Positions 15,530-23,664 are shown, counted from the stretch's first letter. The stretch: DNA of 31,281 nt from an uncultured Bacilli bacterium (GCA_934096755.1 CAKOMU010000004.1:1-31281), one strand, 5' to 3'. Notes: generated by a model from the letters alone, not told the origin. Numbers and translations are program-made.

Positions 15530-16602
15530 TGAAATATTAAACCTAAAAAGATAAAATAGGTAATTAAAGTAGAACCACCATAACTTAAAAATGGTAATGG
15601 GATACCGATGATGGGAAGAAGACCAATATTCATGCTAATGTTGATGACTTGTCCAAAAAGAAATAGACTAAGGAAAGCCCCGGTGATAAATTTAGTAGGG
15701 CTTTTTTTTAGTTGAAAATAATAATTAATTAAGTAAGCATCGATGATGAAATAACAAAGTAAGATTAAATATCCTATTAAATAACCGTAATTGCCAATTG
15801 AAAAAGCAAAGAAAAAGTCAGTTGGGGCTTCTGGTATATAAATACTTATTTGATGAAAGCCATTTTTGATAAGCGGTGCTGAACCGATGGCAATTAAAGC
15901 ATTTTCTAATTGGTAACTAGAAGAAGTGTGAAATGTTATTAATCTTTCGACTCGGTAAAAAAAACTAGTACCAATTAAAGAAATTAATAAATCACGATTA
16001 AATAAGTATAATAAAATGAAACTAATTCCTAAAACGCAAATTATCAATATTAAAATAATAAACCATAATTTATGGATGTTGGTAGTGATTAAAATGGCTA
16101 AAGCAATAAGAAAAAAGTATAAAATGGCACCTGTATCAGGTTCTAAAAAAACTAAAAAAGATGGTATTATAGTGGCGATTAGGATTTTACTGATAAATAT
16201 TATTTCTTGTTTCTTTGTAGATTTTTCGTAATTGGTGGCTAGATTACTAAGAAAAATAGTGAGACTTAATTTCATCAGTTCACTAGGTTGAAAAGAAAAT
16301 AAACCAAGATTTAGCCAGGCTTTCGCTCCATTAGTAGTTTTACCAATAAATAAAACTAATACCAAAAAGAAAAGGGAAAGAAAATATAAAAAATAAGAAA
16401 TTTTGAAAAGACGAGGAAGATTAATTTTTCTTACAATTAAAAAAATTATTATACCTAAGATAAACCATAAAAGCTGTTTAAAGAAGTTGTGGGTATAAAG
16501 ACTACTTATGAATTTGGCATTGTGCATGTTAAGTAAACTAATAAATATTAGCAGAACAAAAGGAATAATAAAAGTTAATTTGCTGTTTAATATTTTTTTC
16601 AT
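15508..16602 (-). CDS. rodA: SEDS-family glycosyltransferase RodA/FtsW
   Basis: Polymerises peptidoglycan glycan strands with a partner class B PBP. The 364-residue protein has about ten membrane segments and the SEDS motifs: FQPSELMKL (about residue 110), LEPDTGAIL with the catalytic Asp, PEAPTDFFFAFSIGNYGYLIG and the C-terminal NIGLLPIIGIPLPFLSYGGST. I call it RodA rather than FtsW because of its short loops; this is not certain. ATG 16602 gives the standard MKKIL start; no Shine-Dalgarno site is seen before it. It is divergent from the 16662 gene, with 59 nt between starts, and converges on the Tyr/Gly-rich gene. Confidence 0.85.
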   Translation of the reverse strand: MKKILNSKLTFIIPFVLLIFISLLNMHNAKFISSLYTHNFFKQLLWFILGIIIFLIVRKINLPRLFKISYFLYFLSLFFLVLVLFIGKTTNGAKAWLNLGLFSFQPSELMKLSLTIFLSNLATNYEKSTKKQEIIFISKILIATIIPSFLVFLEPDTGAILYFFLIALAILITTNIHKLWFIILILIICVLGISFILLYLFNRDLLISLIGTSFFYRVERLITFHTSSSYQLENALIAIGSAPLIKNGFHQISIYIPEAPTDFFFAFSIGNYGYLIGYLILLCYFIIDAYLINYYFQLKKSPTKFITGAFLSLFLFGQVINISMNIGLLPIIGIPLPFLSYGGSTLITYFIFLGLIFQNKSHLS

Positions 16603-16634
16603 ATTATTAATATGTGTAGATTTTAAATTATTAT

Positions 16635-16643
16635 CATAAAATA
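16635..16643 (+). promoter_or_regulatory. SigK-like -10 element before the unknown 95-residue gene
   Basis: CATAAAATA matches CATANNNTA, 27 nt before ATG 16662, and is followed by TAGAAAGG, as at two coat-like genes. No AC at 16 nt. A SigA-type -10 (TAAAAT) overlaps it, so the call is ambiguous. Confidence 0.35.
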
Positions 16644-16661
16644 TAGAAAGGGGAGTAAAAT

Positions 16662-16949
16662 ATGAAATTACCAAAAGTGTATGCTAATCCAATTAATAAG
16701 AAATTAAATAATTTTCAAGATTTATATCGTAGTGATGATCGTATTGTAAAGTATAATATTAAAGAAATAAATAAAAAAATAAATGAAATATTTGGTTCTT
16801 TAAATCATGTCTATAAAAGTAAAGTGCGAATTACTTTGGATAATAAGGTCGTAGAAAAAGAATTGGTTGGTAAAACCAATACTAGTTTATTAACTTTGGA
16901 TGGAGAGGCTATTAAAATTACAGATATTACTAATATTGAAAAAATATAA
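16662..16949 (+). CDS. Unknown 95-residue protein, possibly with an SH3-like barrel
   Basis: I do not recognise this protein. The N-terminal half (PKVYANPINKKLNNFQDLYRSDD, then Lys/Asn-rich residues) is polar; the C-terminal half alternates hydrophobic residues (VRITLDNKVV, ELVGKTNTSLLTL, AIKITDITNI), as in small beta-barrels of the Sm, SH3 or Hfq-like type. There is no signal peptide or membrane segment. The ribosome site AAAGGGGAG precedes ATG 16662. A CATANNNTA element 27 nt upstream, like those of coat-like genes, suggests expression in sporulation; this is inference. It is divergent from rodA and shares a strong terminator with the convergent EIIB-like gene. Confidence 0.65.
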   Translation: MKLPKVYANPINKKLNNFQDLYRSDDRIVKYNIKEINKKINEIFGSLNHVYKSKVRITLDNKVVEKELVGKTNTSLLTLDGEAIKITDITNIEKI

Positions 16950-16987
16950 AAAAGTATATCTAGAGAATTTCTTCGATATACTTTTTT
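16948..16987. terminator. Bidirectional terminator with a 13-bp stem
   Basis: AAAAAAGTATATC (16948-16960) pairs perfectly with GATATACTTTTTT (16975-16987), loop of 14 nt. It ends the 16662 gene and the convergent EIIB-like gene. Confidence 0.9.
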
Positions 16988-17277
16988 AATTGTTTGGCAT
17001 TTTTATCAAATATAATTTTTAATTGATTGTCAATTTCAACGATTCCTTTAGCACCAAGCTTTTGAATACCTTCTTTATTGGCTAAACTAACATCTTTTAA
17101 AATAACTTTGAGTCTGCTCATGTTACATTCAGCATTGATGATATTATCTTTGCCCCCAAGGTAAGTAATAAGCTTGTTAGCTTCAATGTTGAAATCTCTT
17201 TTAGTTAATTTAACAATCACTAAAGAAATAATGATGAGAAAAATGGCAATTATAATATATTCAATCCATGTTTGCAT
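16960..17277 (-). CDS. Membrane-anchored PTS EIIB-like domain (orphan)
   Basis: The 105-residue protein has an N-terminal membrane segment (about residues 4 to 23), then a domain like the glucose-type EIIB: LITYLGGKDNIINAECNMSRLKVILKDVSLAN, split here for description. The phosphorylated Cys51 is present in a C-x-x-S-R-L context (usual C-x-T-R-L). LGAKGIVEIDNQLKIIF follows. In the PTS, EIIB takes phosphate from EIIA and passes it to sugar through EIIC, but no EIIA or EIIC is encoded nearby. ATG 17277 is chosen because GGTGAT precedes it and it gives a compact membrane start. It may be a regulator or a membrane scaffold. Confidence 0.75.
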   Translation of the reverse strand: MQTWIEYIIIAIFLIIISLVIVKLTKRDFNIEANKLITYLGGKDNIINAECNMSRLKVILKDVSLANKEGIQKLGAKGIVEIDNQLKIIFDKNAKQLKKYIEEIL

Positions 17278-17292
17278 TTTATCACCATCAAT

Positions 17293-17321
17293 ATTATAAC
17301 AAAGTTTTTGAAAAAGTAAAA
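17293..17321 (-). promoter_or_regulatory. Candidate promoter for the EIIB-like gene
   Basis: On the minus strand, TTTTAC (17321-17316), 17-nt spacer, TATAAT (17298-17293). The -35 is weak. Confidence 0.4.
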
Positions 17322-17334
17322 TAAAAAAGCATAC

Positions 17335-17361
17335 ACTAAAATAAATATTATTCATAAATTA
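17335..17361 (+). promoter_or_regulatory. SigK-type promoter for the CotY/CotZ-like gene
   Basis: AC (17335-17336), 16-nt spacer, CATAAATTA (17353-17361). It matches the SigK pattern of AC, 16 to 17 nt, CATANNNTA and lies 38 nt before ATG 17391. Confidence 0.6.
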
Positions 17362-17390
17362 TTAGTGAATTACATGAAAGGGTGAATGTT

Positions 17391-17837
17391 ATGAATAATC
17401 AAGGTAAAACAACCGAAGGCAACTGCATTAATGAAATACTATGTGTTATTTTAGTATTACAAGAAAATGCTTGTCCAGATAATTGCTTACAAACATGTGA
17501 TAGACCTGTTTTAGGTGGTGGAACTAATTGTTTAATTTGTAATACTAGACCAGTTATGCTTTATACTTGTGGTGGTAATGGTACTCCTTGGAGTATGCCA
17601 ATAGTAAAAGATTCAACTGCCAGTTGTGAGGGCGCTGGTTCGACAGCTACTTGTTCTAATGTCTTTAGAGTAGAAAAAATCGAAGGAAATTGTTGTACAT
17701 TTAGAGTTTTAGCTGATAATACTGATGAAGCAAGTTTATATCCTTATGTAGCAACAAATGTGTTTTTTACTATGGATTGTGACTGCTTATGTTGCATTAG
17801 ATGTTTAAGTGATACTTATGTTGATTGTCTTTGTTAG
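17391..17837 (+). CDS. CotY/CotZ-family spore coat protein
   Basis: The 148-residue Cys-rich protein has ENACPDNCLQTCDRP near the start, VFRVEKIEGNCCTFRVLAD in the middle and MDCDCLCCIRCLSDTYV at the end. This matches the CotY/CotZ layout: a CPxxC start, an FRVERVxGxCA block and a DCFCAINCLxP end. These proteins form disulfide-linked layers of the outer coat and crust. I chose ATG 17391 over GTG 17382, because the AAAGGGTG site is placed for it. A SigK-type promoter with both elements lies upstream. No cotX or cotV partner is seen in the window. Confidence 0.85.
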   Translation: MNNQGKTTEGNCINEILCVILVLQENACPDNCLQTCDRPVLGGGTNCLICNTRPVMLYTCGGNGTPWSMPIVKDSTASCEGAGSTATCSNVFRVEKIEGNCCTFRVLADNTDEASLYPYVATNVFFTMDCDCLCCIRCLSDTYVDCLC

Positions 17838-17842
17838 CAAAT

Positions 17843-17870
17843 AAAAAGCCTCGTAAGAGGTCTTTTTTTT
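17843..17870. terminator. Terminator after the CotY/CotZ-like gene, shared with prsA
   Basis: Stem GCCTC (17848-17852), loop GTAA, GAGG with one bulged T then C (17857-17862), flanked by A on the left and T8 on the right. Confidence 0.75.
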
Positions 17871-18919
17871 TAGTTACTGCTATTATTAGAGTTACTATTA
17901 CTACTTTGGATACTTGCTAAAGCATTTTGAATGTAATTAGAGTATTGTTTCTTTAATTCATCATCTTGAATTTCCATACCATAATTTTTACGATAATGTT
18001 GTAATGCAGTTAAACCAATACTATTTTGATTTTTAGTTACATATTTTTTACCAAGAGTAGTTCTAATTTCATCTTTTAAATTTTCAAGAGTATCTTTTTC
18101 ATAACTCTTAGTTTTTAATATTACATGATATCCTAATTCCGTGGTAATAACACTTGTAGAATATTCGCCATCTTTTAATTTAGTTGCGGCATCAATTAAT
18201 TCATCATAACTACTTGATAGGTCACCATAATTTATTTTTCCTAATGCTCCACCTTTGTCTTTAGTAGCATCATCTTTAGAATATTCTTTAGCTAAACTAG
18301 TAAATGTTTCGGTAATATCTTTACCTTCTTTTTTAGCTGTATTTAATTTTTCAATAATTTCGTTAACAGTTGCTTTGGCTTTATCTTCAGCAGTTTTCTT
18401 TTCATCATCAGTAGCATTACTTTTAGCATCGCTAGTAATTAAAATATGATTAATTTCCATATCACCGATAGCTTCATTGTTGTAGTAATTTTCAATTTCT
18501 TTGTCAGTGATTTGTTCTTTAGCATATTCTTCAACTGCATGTGATTGCATATTAGCTAAATAAAGATAATTTTGATAAGCTTCAATTGTTTGATAGTTTG
18601 TTTGACTTTGTAATGCACTTAAGAATTTTTCTTCACTACCATATTGTTCAATGAAAGCATCAATATAGGCTTTAGCGTTCTTTTCTGCCGTTTCTTTATA
18701 ATCTTTAAATTCGGTTTCACAAATATAGGTGTCAATCATTGTAATTAATGATTCTAAACCATATTCATCTTTGATTTTTTCGTAGAAATCATTGACACTA
18801 ATTTTTTTATCATCTTTGAAACTGACGATAGCATCTTCACCATTGTCTAGTTTAGGCACTTTGCCACATCCACTAGCAAGTAACATAATAACACATAATC
18901 CAATTATTTTTTTCTTCAT
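17870..18919 (-). CDS. prsA: PrsA-like foldase lipoprotein (parvulin peptidyl-prolyl isomerase)
   Basis: Folds secreted proteins at the outer face of the membrane, including PBPs in Bacillus. The 349-residue protein has a lipoprotein signal with lipobox LASGC (Cys18), a SurA-like N-terminal region, a parvulin domain (about residues 150 to 265: INHILI, FTSLAKEYSKDDATKDKGGALG, ELGYHVILKTK) and a Ser/Asn-rich end. The start follows AAGGAG and the length fits the family. It converges on the CotY/CotZ-like gene and is divergent from the YjcZ-like genes. Its promoter (TTGTAA/TATAAT) is separate from the SigK-type site on the other strand. Confidence 0.9.
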   Translation of the reverse strand: MKKKIIGLCVIMLLASGCGKVPKLDNGEDAIVSFKDDKKISVNDFYEKIKDEYGLESLITMIDTYICETEFKDYKETAEKNAKAYIDAFIEQYGSEEKFLSALQSQTNYQTIEAYQNYLYLANMQSHAVEEYAKEQITDKEIENYYNNEAIGDMEINHILITSDAKSNATDDEKKTAEDKAKATVNEIIEKLNTAKKEGKDITETFTSLAKEYSKDDATKDKGGALGKINYGDLSSSYDELIDAATKLKDGEYSTSVITTELGYHVILKTKSYEKDTLENLKDEIRTTLGKKYVTKNQNSIGLTALQHYRKNYGMEIQDDELKKQYSNYIQNALASIQSSNSNSNNSSN

Positions 18920-18943
18920 TTTTATTTTTCTCCTTACTTAGGT

Positions 18944-18972
18944 ATTATAACAACTTTTTTTGGTATTTACAA
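18944..18972 (-). promoter_or_regulatory. SigA-type promoter for prsA
   Basis: On the minus strand, TTGTAA (18972-18967), 17-nt spacer, TATAAT (18949-18944), 25 nt before the prsA start. Confidence 0.75.
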
Positions 18973-19008
18973 GAAATTGTCCGTATTTTCCTAATTTTAA
19001 AAGCCTGC

Positions 19009-19035
19009 ACTTTTTTTTTATTAAGCCATACAATA
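19009..19035 (+). promoter_or_regulatory. SigK-type promoter for the YjcZ-like genes
   Basis: AC (19009-19010), 16-nt spacer, CATACAATA (19027-19035), 34 nt before ATG 19070. The -10 also fits a SigE box (CATACAAT), so SigE control is possible. Confidence 0.6.
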
Positions 19036-19069
19036 CTAGTGAAAAGACAAAATAAAGGAGGAAAGTTTT

Positions 19070-19156
19070 ATGAATCAATGTTCAAATGGCCTTGGTGCTG
19101 CGATTATTTTAGTATTATTTATATTATTAATTATCATAGTAGGGGCTTTTATATAA
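19070..19156 (+). CDS. YjcZ-like sporulation peptide, 28 residues
   Basis: A tiny protein: MNQCSNGLGAA then a single hydrophobic helix (IILVLFILLIIIVGAFI). YjcZ-type sporulation peptides share a Gly-rich start and a LIVLLFILLIIIVGA helix. AAGGAGG lies at about 19056-19061, and the SigK-type promoter is just upstream. Too short for most gene finders. It is followed 26 nt later by a second such gene with its own ribosome site. The molecular role is unknown even in well-studied species. Confidence 0.7.
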   Translation: MNQCSNGLGAAIILVLFILLIIIVGAFI

Positions 19157-19182
19157 CAAATAATTTTTAAGGAGGTCTAAAA

Positions 19183-19308
19183 ATGAGTTGTTGTAAAAAA
19201 AGTTGCGAAACTTCAAATAATCAAACTAATTTCACTGCCAGTTATGCTTTTATAGTTTTAATATTATTTATTCTTTTAGCTATTATTTGGGGCGGAGCAT
19301 TTTATTAA
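19183..19308 (+). CDS. YjcZ-like sporulation peptide, 41 residues, Cys-rich start
   Basis: The product begins MSCCKKSCETSNNQTNFTAS, with three Cys, then the helix YAFIVLILFILLAIIWGGAFY. The helix matches its neighbour and the YjcZ type. AAGGAGG precedes ATG 19183. It is co-transcribed with the first peptide gene and ends inside the stem of the next terminator. The Cys-rich head is unlike the other copy and may allow cross-linking in the coat; that is inference. Confidence 0.7.
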   Translation: MSCCKKSCETSNNQTNFTASYAFIVLILFILLAIIWGGAFY

Positions 19309-19326
19309 GAGGGAAACCTCTTTTTC
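19308..19326 (+). terminator. Terminator after the YjcZ-like genes
   Basis: AGAGG (19308-19312), loop GAAA, CCTCT (19317-19321), then TTTTT. Confidence 0.85.
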
Positions 19327-19375
19327 TTTACTTTTTTTTAATTTTTTGTTAGAGTAAAGGCAAAAGAGGAATTGT

Positions 19376-21475
19376 ATGGAAAAGTTTTTAAAGAGTTATG
19401 TGAATGTTCTTAGTGATAAGGACAATTATTATTTTGGTAATTTATTGGATGAAACCAAGAATAAGGCAAATTTATATTGGACTGGAGCCATGAAAGATTT
19501 GCTTAAAGGTACTGGCGTTAAGAAAGAAATTGTAAAGATTGCGAAAACAAATTGGCAAGAGATGTTACCTGAACAAGTTTATTTATATTTGAAAGTGCAA
19601 GAAAAATTGAGTAGGACTATGCTTTCGAGTAGAGAATTAGATATGGTCCAACAAATTGCTAGCATTAGTAGTTGGGAAGAATTGAAGAAATGGCAAACAA
19701 AATATTCTAAAAAGGAAGTATGGAATTATATTTTGGCTGATGATGATTTAGCTGTAAATAAACTTTATTTAATTTTAGGGTTGATTCAAGATGATATTTT
19801 AGATAATATGACTAACTTAGAAATAATAGAAAAAATGTGTGAAGCTAAGCATAGTAATTGGTATTATTATCAAAAGCATTTTAGATCTACTAAAGTGGAA
19901 GTATCTACTAATATGGTGAAAGTTCTATGGGCCTTACAAAAATATAGTAGTGTAAATACACAAAACAAATTGTTGTCAGAAGTGTGGAACAGGCAAGAAG
20001 AAATCAATAGACAAAATTTTAGTAAAAATGAATTAAAAAGAAAATGTAAGTTGGTAAATATTTTAAACGTTTATCAAATTACTAAAGGGACGATTAGTTA
20101 TCAAAAGGCTAGAAAAATATTTTTAGATTTGTACCAATATATTGCTAAATTAAGAGAAATGGAAAATATTGAAAAGTTTTTGGATGCAACTAGAAATTTA
20201 GATTTGGTAGAAAATTGGCAAAAAGAATTTTTAAGTCTAAATGATGGTGATAATACTAGAGTAGCTATTTTAAAATATGGAAAAAAACATCAAAAAGATT
20301 TGGATAAATTATTACAAGAACCGGATTTTTTATTTCAAGATTTTTGGCAAGAAAGTGGATGGCTAGAAAGAGAAGAAAAAGCGGAAAACTTTTATTTGTT
20401 GGAAAGTATTTTAGAATTAGTTGACTTTAATGATTTGAAAGTAGATATTCAGGATAAAAACATCAAAAAGAAATTGATAGAAATTTTATTGCAAAACGAT
20501 GTTTTAAAAAAATATCAATATTTATTAGAGCAAAATTTAGTTGATGAAGATATAGCTCAAGTTCTAGTGGTGAGTAATATCAAGGATGAATGGAGTAATG
20601 ATTTAGGAAAGTTAAAATTTAGTCAGGCACTTACAAAATATATATTTGCTAAGAATAAAATTAGAAAGATATATTTAAACGTTAATCGTTGGTTTGCAAT
20701 TGTCGAAAAATATTGTATAACTTATAACGAGTGGCCTAAAATGACTAGTACTTTTTTGATGGAAGGCAAAACTGGTCAACAAATTTATGATTGGTTGGAT
20801 AAATCAGGATATCATAAAGATCATTTTAAATATATGGATATTTATGATAAAAATGGTATTGGGGTAAAGGTCCAATTAGATAAATTATATTGGCATTATA
20901 ATCGTAAAGAAAAAAATTATTTAAATGAAATTGAACAAATTATTTTGGATATTAAGGAATATTGTGAAATATATAAAGAGTGGCCAAAGACCAGCAATTA
21001 TGAAAATAAATTACAAAATGGTAAAAATTCTTTTCAATTAGCTTCATGGCTAATTACAACAAATTTTTATACTAAGTTTTTATATCAAGATTTAAATTTA
21101 TCTACAGGGGAAAACAGTTGGCAATTACTAAATAATCTGTATCAAAGATATTGTCATTTTGATAAGACGAGGAAAATATGGGATTGGTTTTATAAAGTAA
21201 AAACGTATTGTGAGACGTATCAAGAATGGCCAAGAATAAATAGTAGTAATACTGTAGGAGATACAACGGCGAAAAGTTTATTTTTGTGGTTAAATTCAAC
21301 AAATTTTAGAAAAAAAGATTTTAAGTATGCAAACATTAAAGACCAAAACGGTAAAACTTTGCAAGAGTTATTAGAAGAACTTTATTGGCAGTATAATATT
21401 TTGATCAAAAGAAGAATGTATCAAGAAAAATTAGAACAAAAGAAAAAATTAAGTCTTCATAAAGATACCCTTTAA
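19376..21475 (+). CDS. Large unknown protein with three C-terminal repeats
   Basis: I do not recognise this 699-residue protein. It is hydrophilic with many Lys, Glu and Trp, no signal peptide and no membrane segment. The first two thirds look helical. The C-terminus holds three repeats of about 72 residues, at about 439-510, 522-594 and 603-675. Each has YC-x2-Y-x-EWP, a Gly/Thr-rich loop, an L-x-x-WL segment and an LYW-like end; the layout recalls helicase-associated (HA) repeats, but no helicase motif is seen. Start ATG 19376 follows AGAGG. It stands between the YjcZ terminator and the ABC genes, so its role cannot be read from context. Confidence 0.65.
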   Translation: MEKFLKSYVNVLSDKDNYYFGNLLDETKNKANLYWTGAMKDLLKGTGVKKEIVKIAKTNWQEMLPEQVYLYLKVQEKLSRTMLSSRELDMVQQIASISSWEELKKWQTKYSKKEVWNYILADDDLAVNKLYLILGLIQDDILDNMTNLEIIEKMCEAKHSNWYYYQKHFRSTKVEVSTNMVKVLWALQKYSSVNTQNKLLSEVWNRQEEINRQNFSKNELKRKCKLVNILNVYQITKGTISYQKARKIFLDLYQYIAKLREMENIEKFLDATRNLDLVENWQKEFLSLNDGDNTRVAILKYGKKHQKDLDKLLQEPDFLFQDFWQESGWLEREEKAENFYLLESILELVDFNDLKVDIQDKNIKKKLIEILLQNDVLKKYQYLLEQNLVDEDIAQVLVVSNIKDEWSNDLGKLKFSQALTKYIFAKNKIRKIYLNVNRWFAIVEKYCITYNEWPKMTSTFLMEGKTGQQIYDWLDKSGYHKDHFKYMDIYDKNGIGVKVQLDKLYWHYNRKEKNYLNEIEQIILDIKEYCEIYKEWPKTSNYENKLQNGKNSFQLASWLITTNFYTKFLYQDLNLSTGENSWQLLNNLYQRYCHFDKTRKIWDWFYKVKTYCETYQEWPRINSSNTVGDTTAKSLFLWLNSTNFRKKDFKYANIKDQNGKTLQELLEELYWQYNILIKRRMYQEKLEQKKKLSLHKDTL

Positions 21476-21499
21476 TAAATCATAATATTAAGATATAAT
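21471..21499 (+). promoter_or_regulatory. Candidate promoter for the ABC exporter genes
   Basis: TTTAAT (21471-21476), 17-nt spacer, TATAAT (21494-21499). The -10 is perfect and the -35 weak; it overlaps the end of the preceding gene. Confidence 0.45.
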
Positions 21500-21518
21500 G
21501 TTATTAATGGAGGTATGT

Positions 21519-22415
21519 ATGTTAGTTTGTGAGCATGTAAGAAAAGCATATGGCGATTTAGTGGCAGTTGATGATTTGTCATTTAAAGTGCAAAAAGGTG
21601 AAATATTTGGTTTGCTAGGGGAAAATGGTGCTGGAAAAACGACAACTTTTCGTATGATTATGGGATTATTGAACCCAGATCAAGGAACTATTTTGTTGGA
21701 TGATAAGCCCATTGATTATCAAATGGTAGAAAGTATTGGTTTTGTCACAGAAGAAAGAAGTTTATTAACTAAATTAAGTGTCAAGGAAATGATTGAGTAT
21801 TATGGAGTTTTAAAAGGATTAACACCGCAACAATGTGAAGAAAAATTAGATTATTGGTTAGATAGATTTGCTATTAAAGATTATAAATATAAGAAAATTA
21901 AAGAATTATCAAAGGGTAATCAACAAAAAATTCAATTTATTTCAGCGATTATTAATGATCCTAAGTTATTGATTTTAGATGAACCATTTACGGGGCTTGA
22001 TCCTATTAATGTGGGCATGATGAAAGATGCAGTAAGGACATTACAAAAGAATGGTTGTGCGATTATCTTTTCTTCCCATCAAATGGAATATATTGAGGAT
22101 TTTTGTGAACATTTAGTTATATTAGTAAAAGGTCATGCGGTCGTTAACGGAAAATTAGAAGATATTAAGAAAGATTATGCAAAACAAAATATTATTATTA
22201 AGGGAGAAGATATTGTTGTTAAAGAGTTAGAACAAATAGAAGGAGTTTTAAGTGTGGTAAAAAAACATAATGAATATGAAGTGGTAATCGCTGATGAGAA
22301 AGTAACTCCTTTAGTATTTAATTATGTCAAGAATAAAAAAATTACGAAGTATGTTTTAAAAGATGCTTCCTTAAATGAAATATTTATTCATTATGTAGGA
22401 GGACAATATGAGTAG
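21519..22415 (+). CDS. NatA-type ABC transporter ATP-binding protein
   Basis: Powers an exporter with the next gene's membrane protein. The 298-residue protein has Walker A (GENGAGKTT, about residue 36), Q-loop region (TEERS), signature LSKGNQQK, Walker B LLILDEPFTGLDP and H-loop SSHQME, then a C-terminal NatA-like extension (about residues 205 to 298). The best match in type is NatA/YhaQ; the substrate (sodium, or a toxic compound) is not shown by the sequence. I chose ATG 21519, because TGGAGGT precedes it; ATG 21498 would lie inside the -10. It overlaps the permease gene by 8 nt. Confidence 0.88.
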   Translation: MLVCEHVRKAYGDLVAVDDLSFKVQKGEIFGLLGENGAGKTTTFRMIMGLLNPDQGTILLDDKPIDYQMVESIGFVTEERSLLTKLSVKEMIEYYGVLKGLTPQQCEEKLDYWLDRFAIKDYKYKKIKELSKGNQQKIQFISAIINDPKLLILDEPFTGLDPINVGMMKDAVRTLQKNGCAIIFSSHQMEYIEDFCEHLVILVKGHAVVNGKLEDIKKDYAKQNIIIKGEDIVVKELEQIEGVLSVVKKHNEYEVVIADEKVTPLVFNYVKNKKITKYVLKDASLNEIFIHYVGGQYE

Positions 22416-23664
22416 AAAATTTTGGTATTTGACTAAAGTCAGTTTAAATAAAAAGATTAAGACTAAATGGTTTGTAATTACAAATATAATAATCATGTTG
22501 GCTATTATTAGTGTAATAAATATTAAAAATTTAGTGGAATTTTTTGGCGGTGATTTTAATAGTGATAAGATTTTATTAGTAGAAGATAATGTAGATGCTT
22601 ATGATGTTTTTTTAAAAAATTTAAGTGATATTGATAATTTGGAAATTCAAAAAGTAAGTAATAAAGAAAAAGAAGAATTAACTGATAAAGAAATATTAGT
22701 AATTTTAAATGAAGATAGTCAGGAATTTATGACAACTCAAATTATTAGTCAAGAAAAAATTGATATGGAAGTTTATCAAAATATAATTAATGCATTAACC
22801 ATTACTAAAAATTATGTTGGTATTAAAGAATCGGCGATTGATCCAGAGATACTTACAGCTTTAACAGCTCCGGTTAAAGTAGATAGAGTAGTTTTGAGTG
22901 ATGCTAATAGTACTGATGAAAATATGGAAATTGTCATGAATAGTGTTTTTCCGACATTGATTTTGCCATTTTTTATGTTAGTTATCTTTTTAGTGCAAAT
23001 GGTTGGAGGAGAAATTTGTGAAGAAAAAACGACACGTAGTATGGAAATTATCATTGCCAATATCAGTCCTAAAATGCATTTGCTATCAAAAGTTGTAGCT
23101 AGTAATATTTTTGTGATTATTCAAGGTTTGTTTTTAGTCTTATATGCTTTTTTAGGTTTGTTCATTCATAAATCAATGGTAGGTGGAACCTTATTTGGGG
23201 ATGTATTTAGTCTTTTAAATAATATTAATTTAAGTACCTTAGTGGATCATTTAGGAATTTTAATTCCTTGTACTGTAGTGTTGATGATTTTATCTTTTAT
23301 TGCTTATGCTGTAGTATCGGGAATACTTGCATCGATGACAGTTAATATCGAAGATTTTAATCAATTACAAACGCCAGTTATGCTACTTAGTGTAGTTGGT
23401 TATTATTTAGCTATTACGGCCTCGATGTTTAAGGGTTCAGTACTAATTCATGTACTTTCGTACATACCGTTCTTATCAGCTTTTTTAAGTCCAACTTTAT
23501 ATATTATCGGGGAAATATCTATTTGGGAAATGATTATATCGATTTTGATTATGATATTATTCATTGTGATTCTTTTAAATAAAGGCATGAAAATTTATAA
23601 AAACGGTATTTTGAATTATTCGACTGATAAAGTATGGAGAAGGTTGTTTAAGGCTTTTAAATAG
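22408..23664 (+). CDS. NatB-type ABC-2 transporter permease
   Basis: The 418-residue protein has one N-terminal membrane segment (about residues 21 to 40), a large external or periplasm-like domain (about 45 to 170), and then five or so membrane segments (about 180 to 400), the layout of ABC2_membrane_3 (NatB, YhaP) proteins. The segment GGEICEEKTTRSMEIIIANISP is the family's coupling region. It overlaps the ATPase gene by 8 nt, so the two form an exporter. Function in sodium or drug efflux is inferred from the family. The stop lies in the stem of the next terminator. Confidence 0.87.
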   Translation: MSRKFWYLTKVSLNKKIKTKWFVITNIIIMLAIISVINIKNLVEFFGGDFNSDKILLVEDNVDAYDVFLKNLSDIDNLEIQKVSNKEKEELTDKEILVILNEDSQEFMTTQIISQEKIDMEVYQNIINALTITKNYVGIKESAIDPEILTALTAPVKVDRVVLSDANSTDENMEIVMNSVFPTLILPFFMLVIFLVQMVGGEICEEKTTRSMEIIIANISPKMHLLSKVVASNIFVIIQGLFLVLYAFLGLFIHKSMVGGTLFGDVFSLLNNINLSTLVDHLGILIPCTVVLMILSFIAYAVVSGILASMTVNIEDFNQLQTPVMLLSVVGYYLAITASMFKGSVLIHVLSYIPFLSAFLSPTLYIIGEISIWEMIISILIMILFIVILLNKGMKIYKNGILNYSTDKVWRRLFKAFK

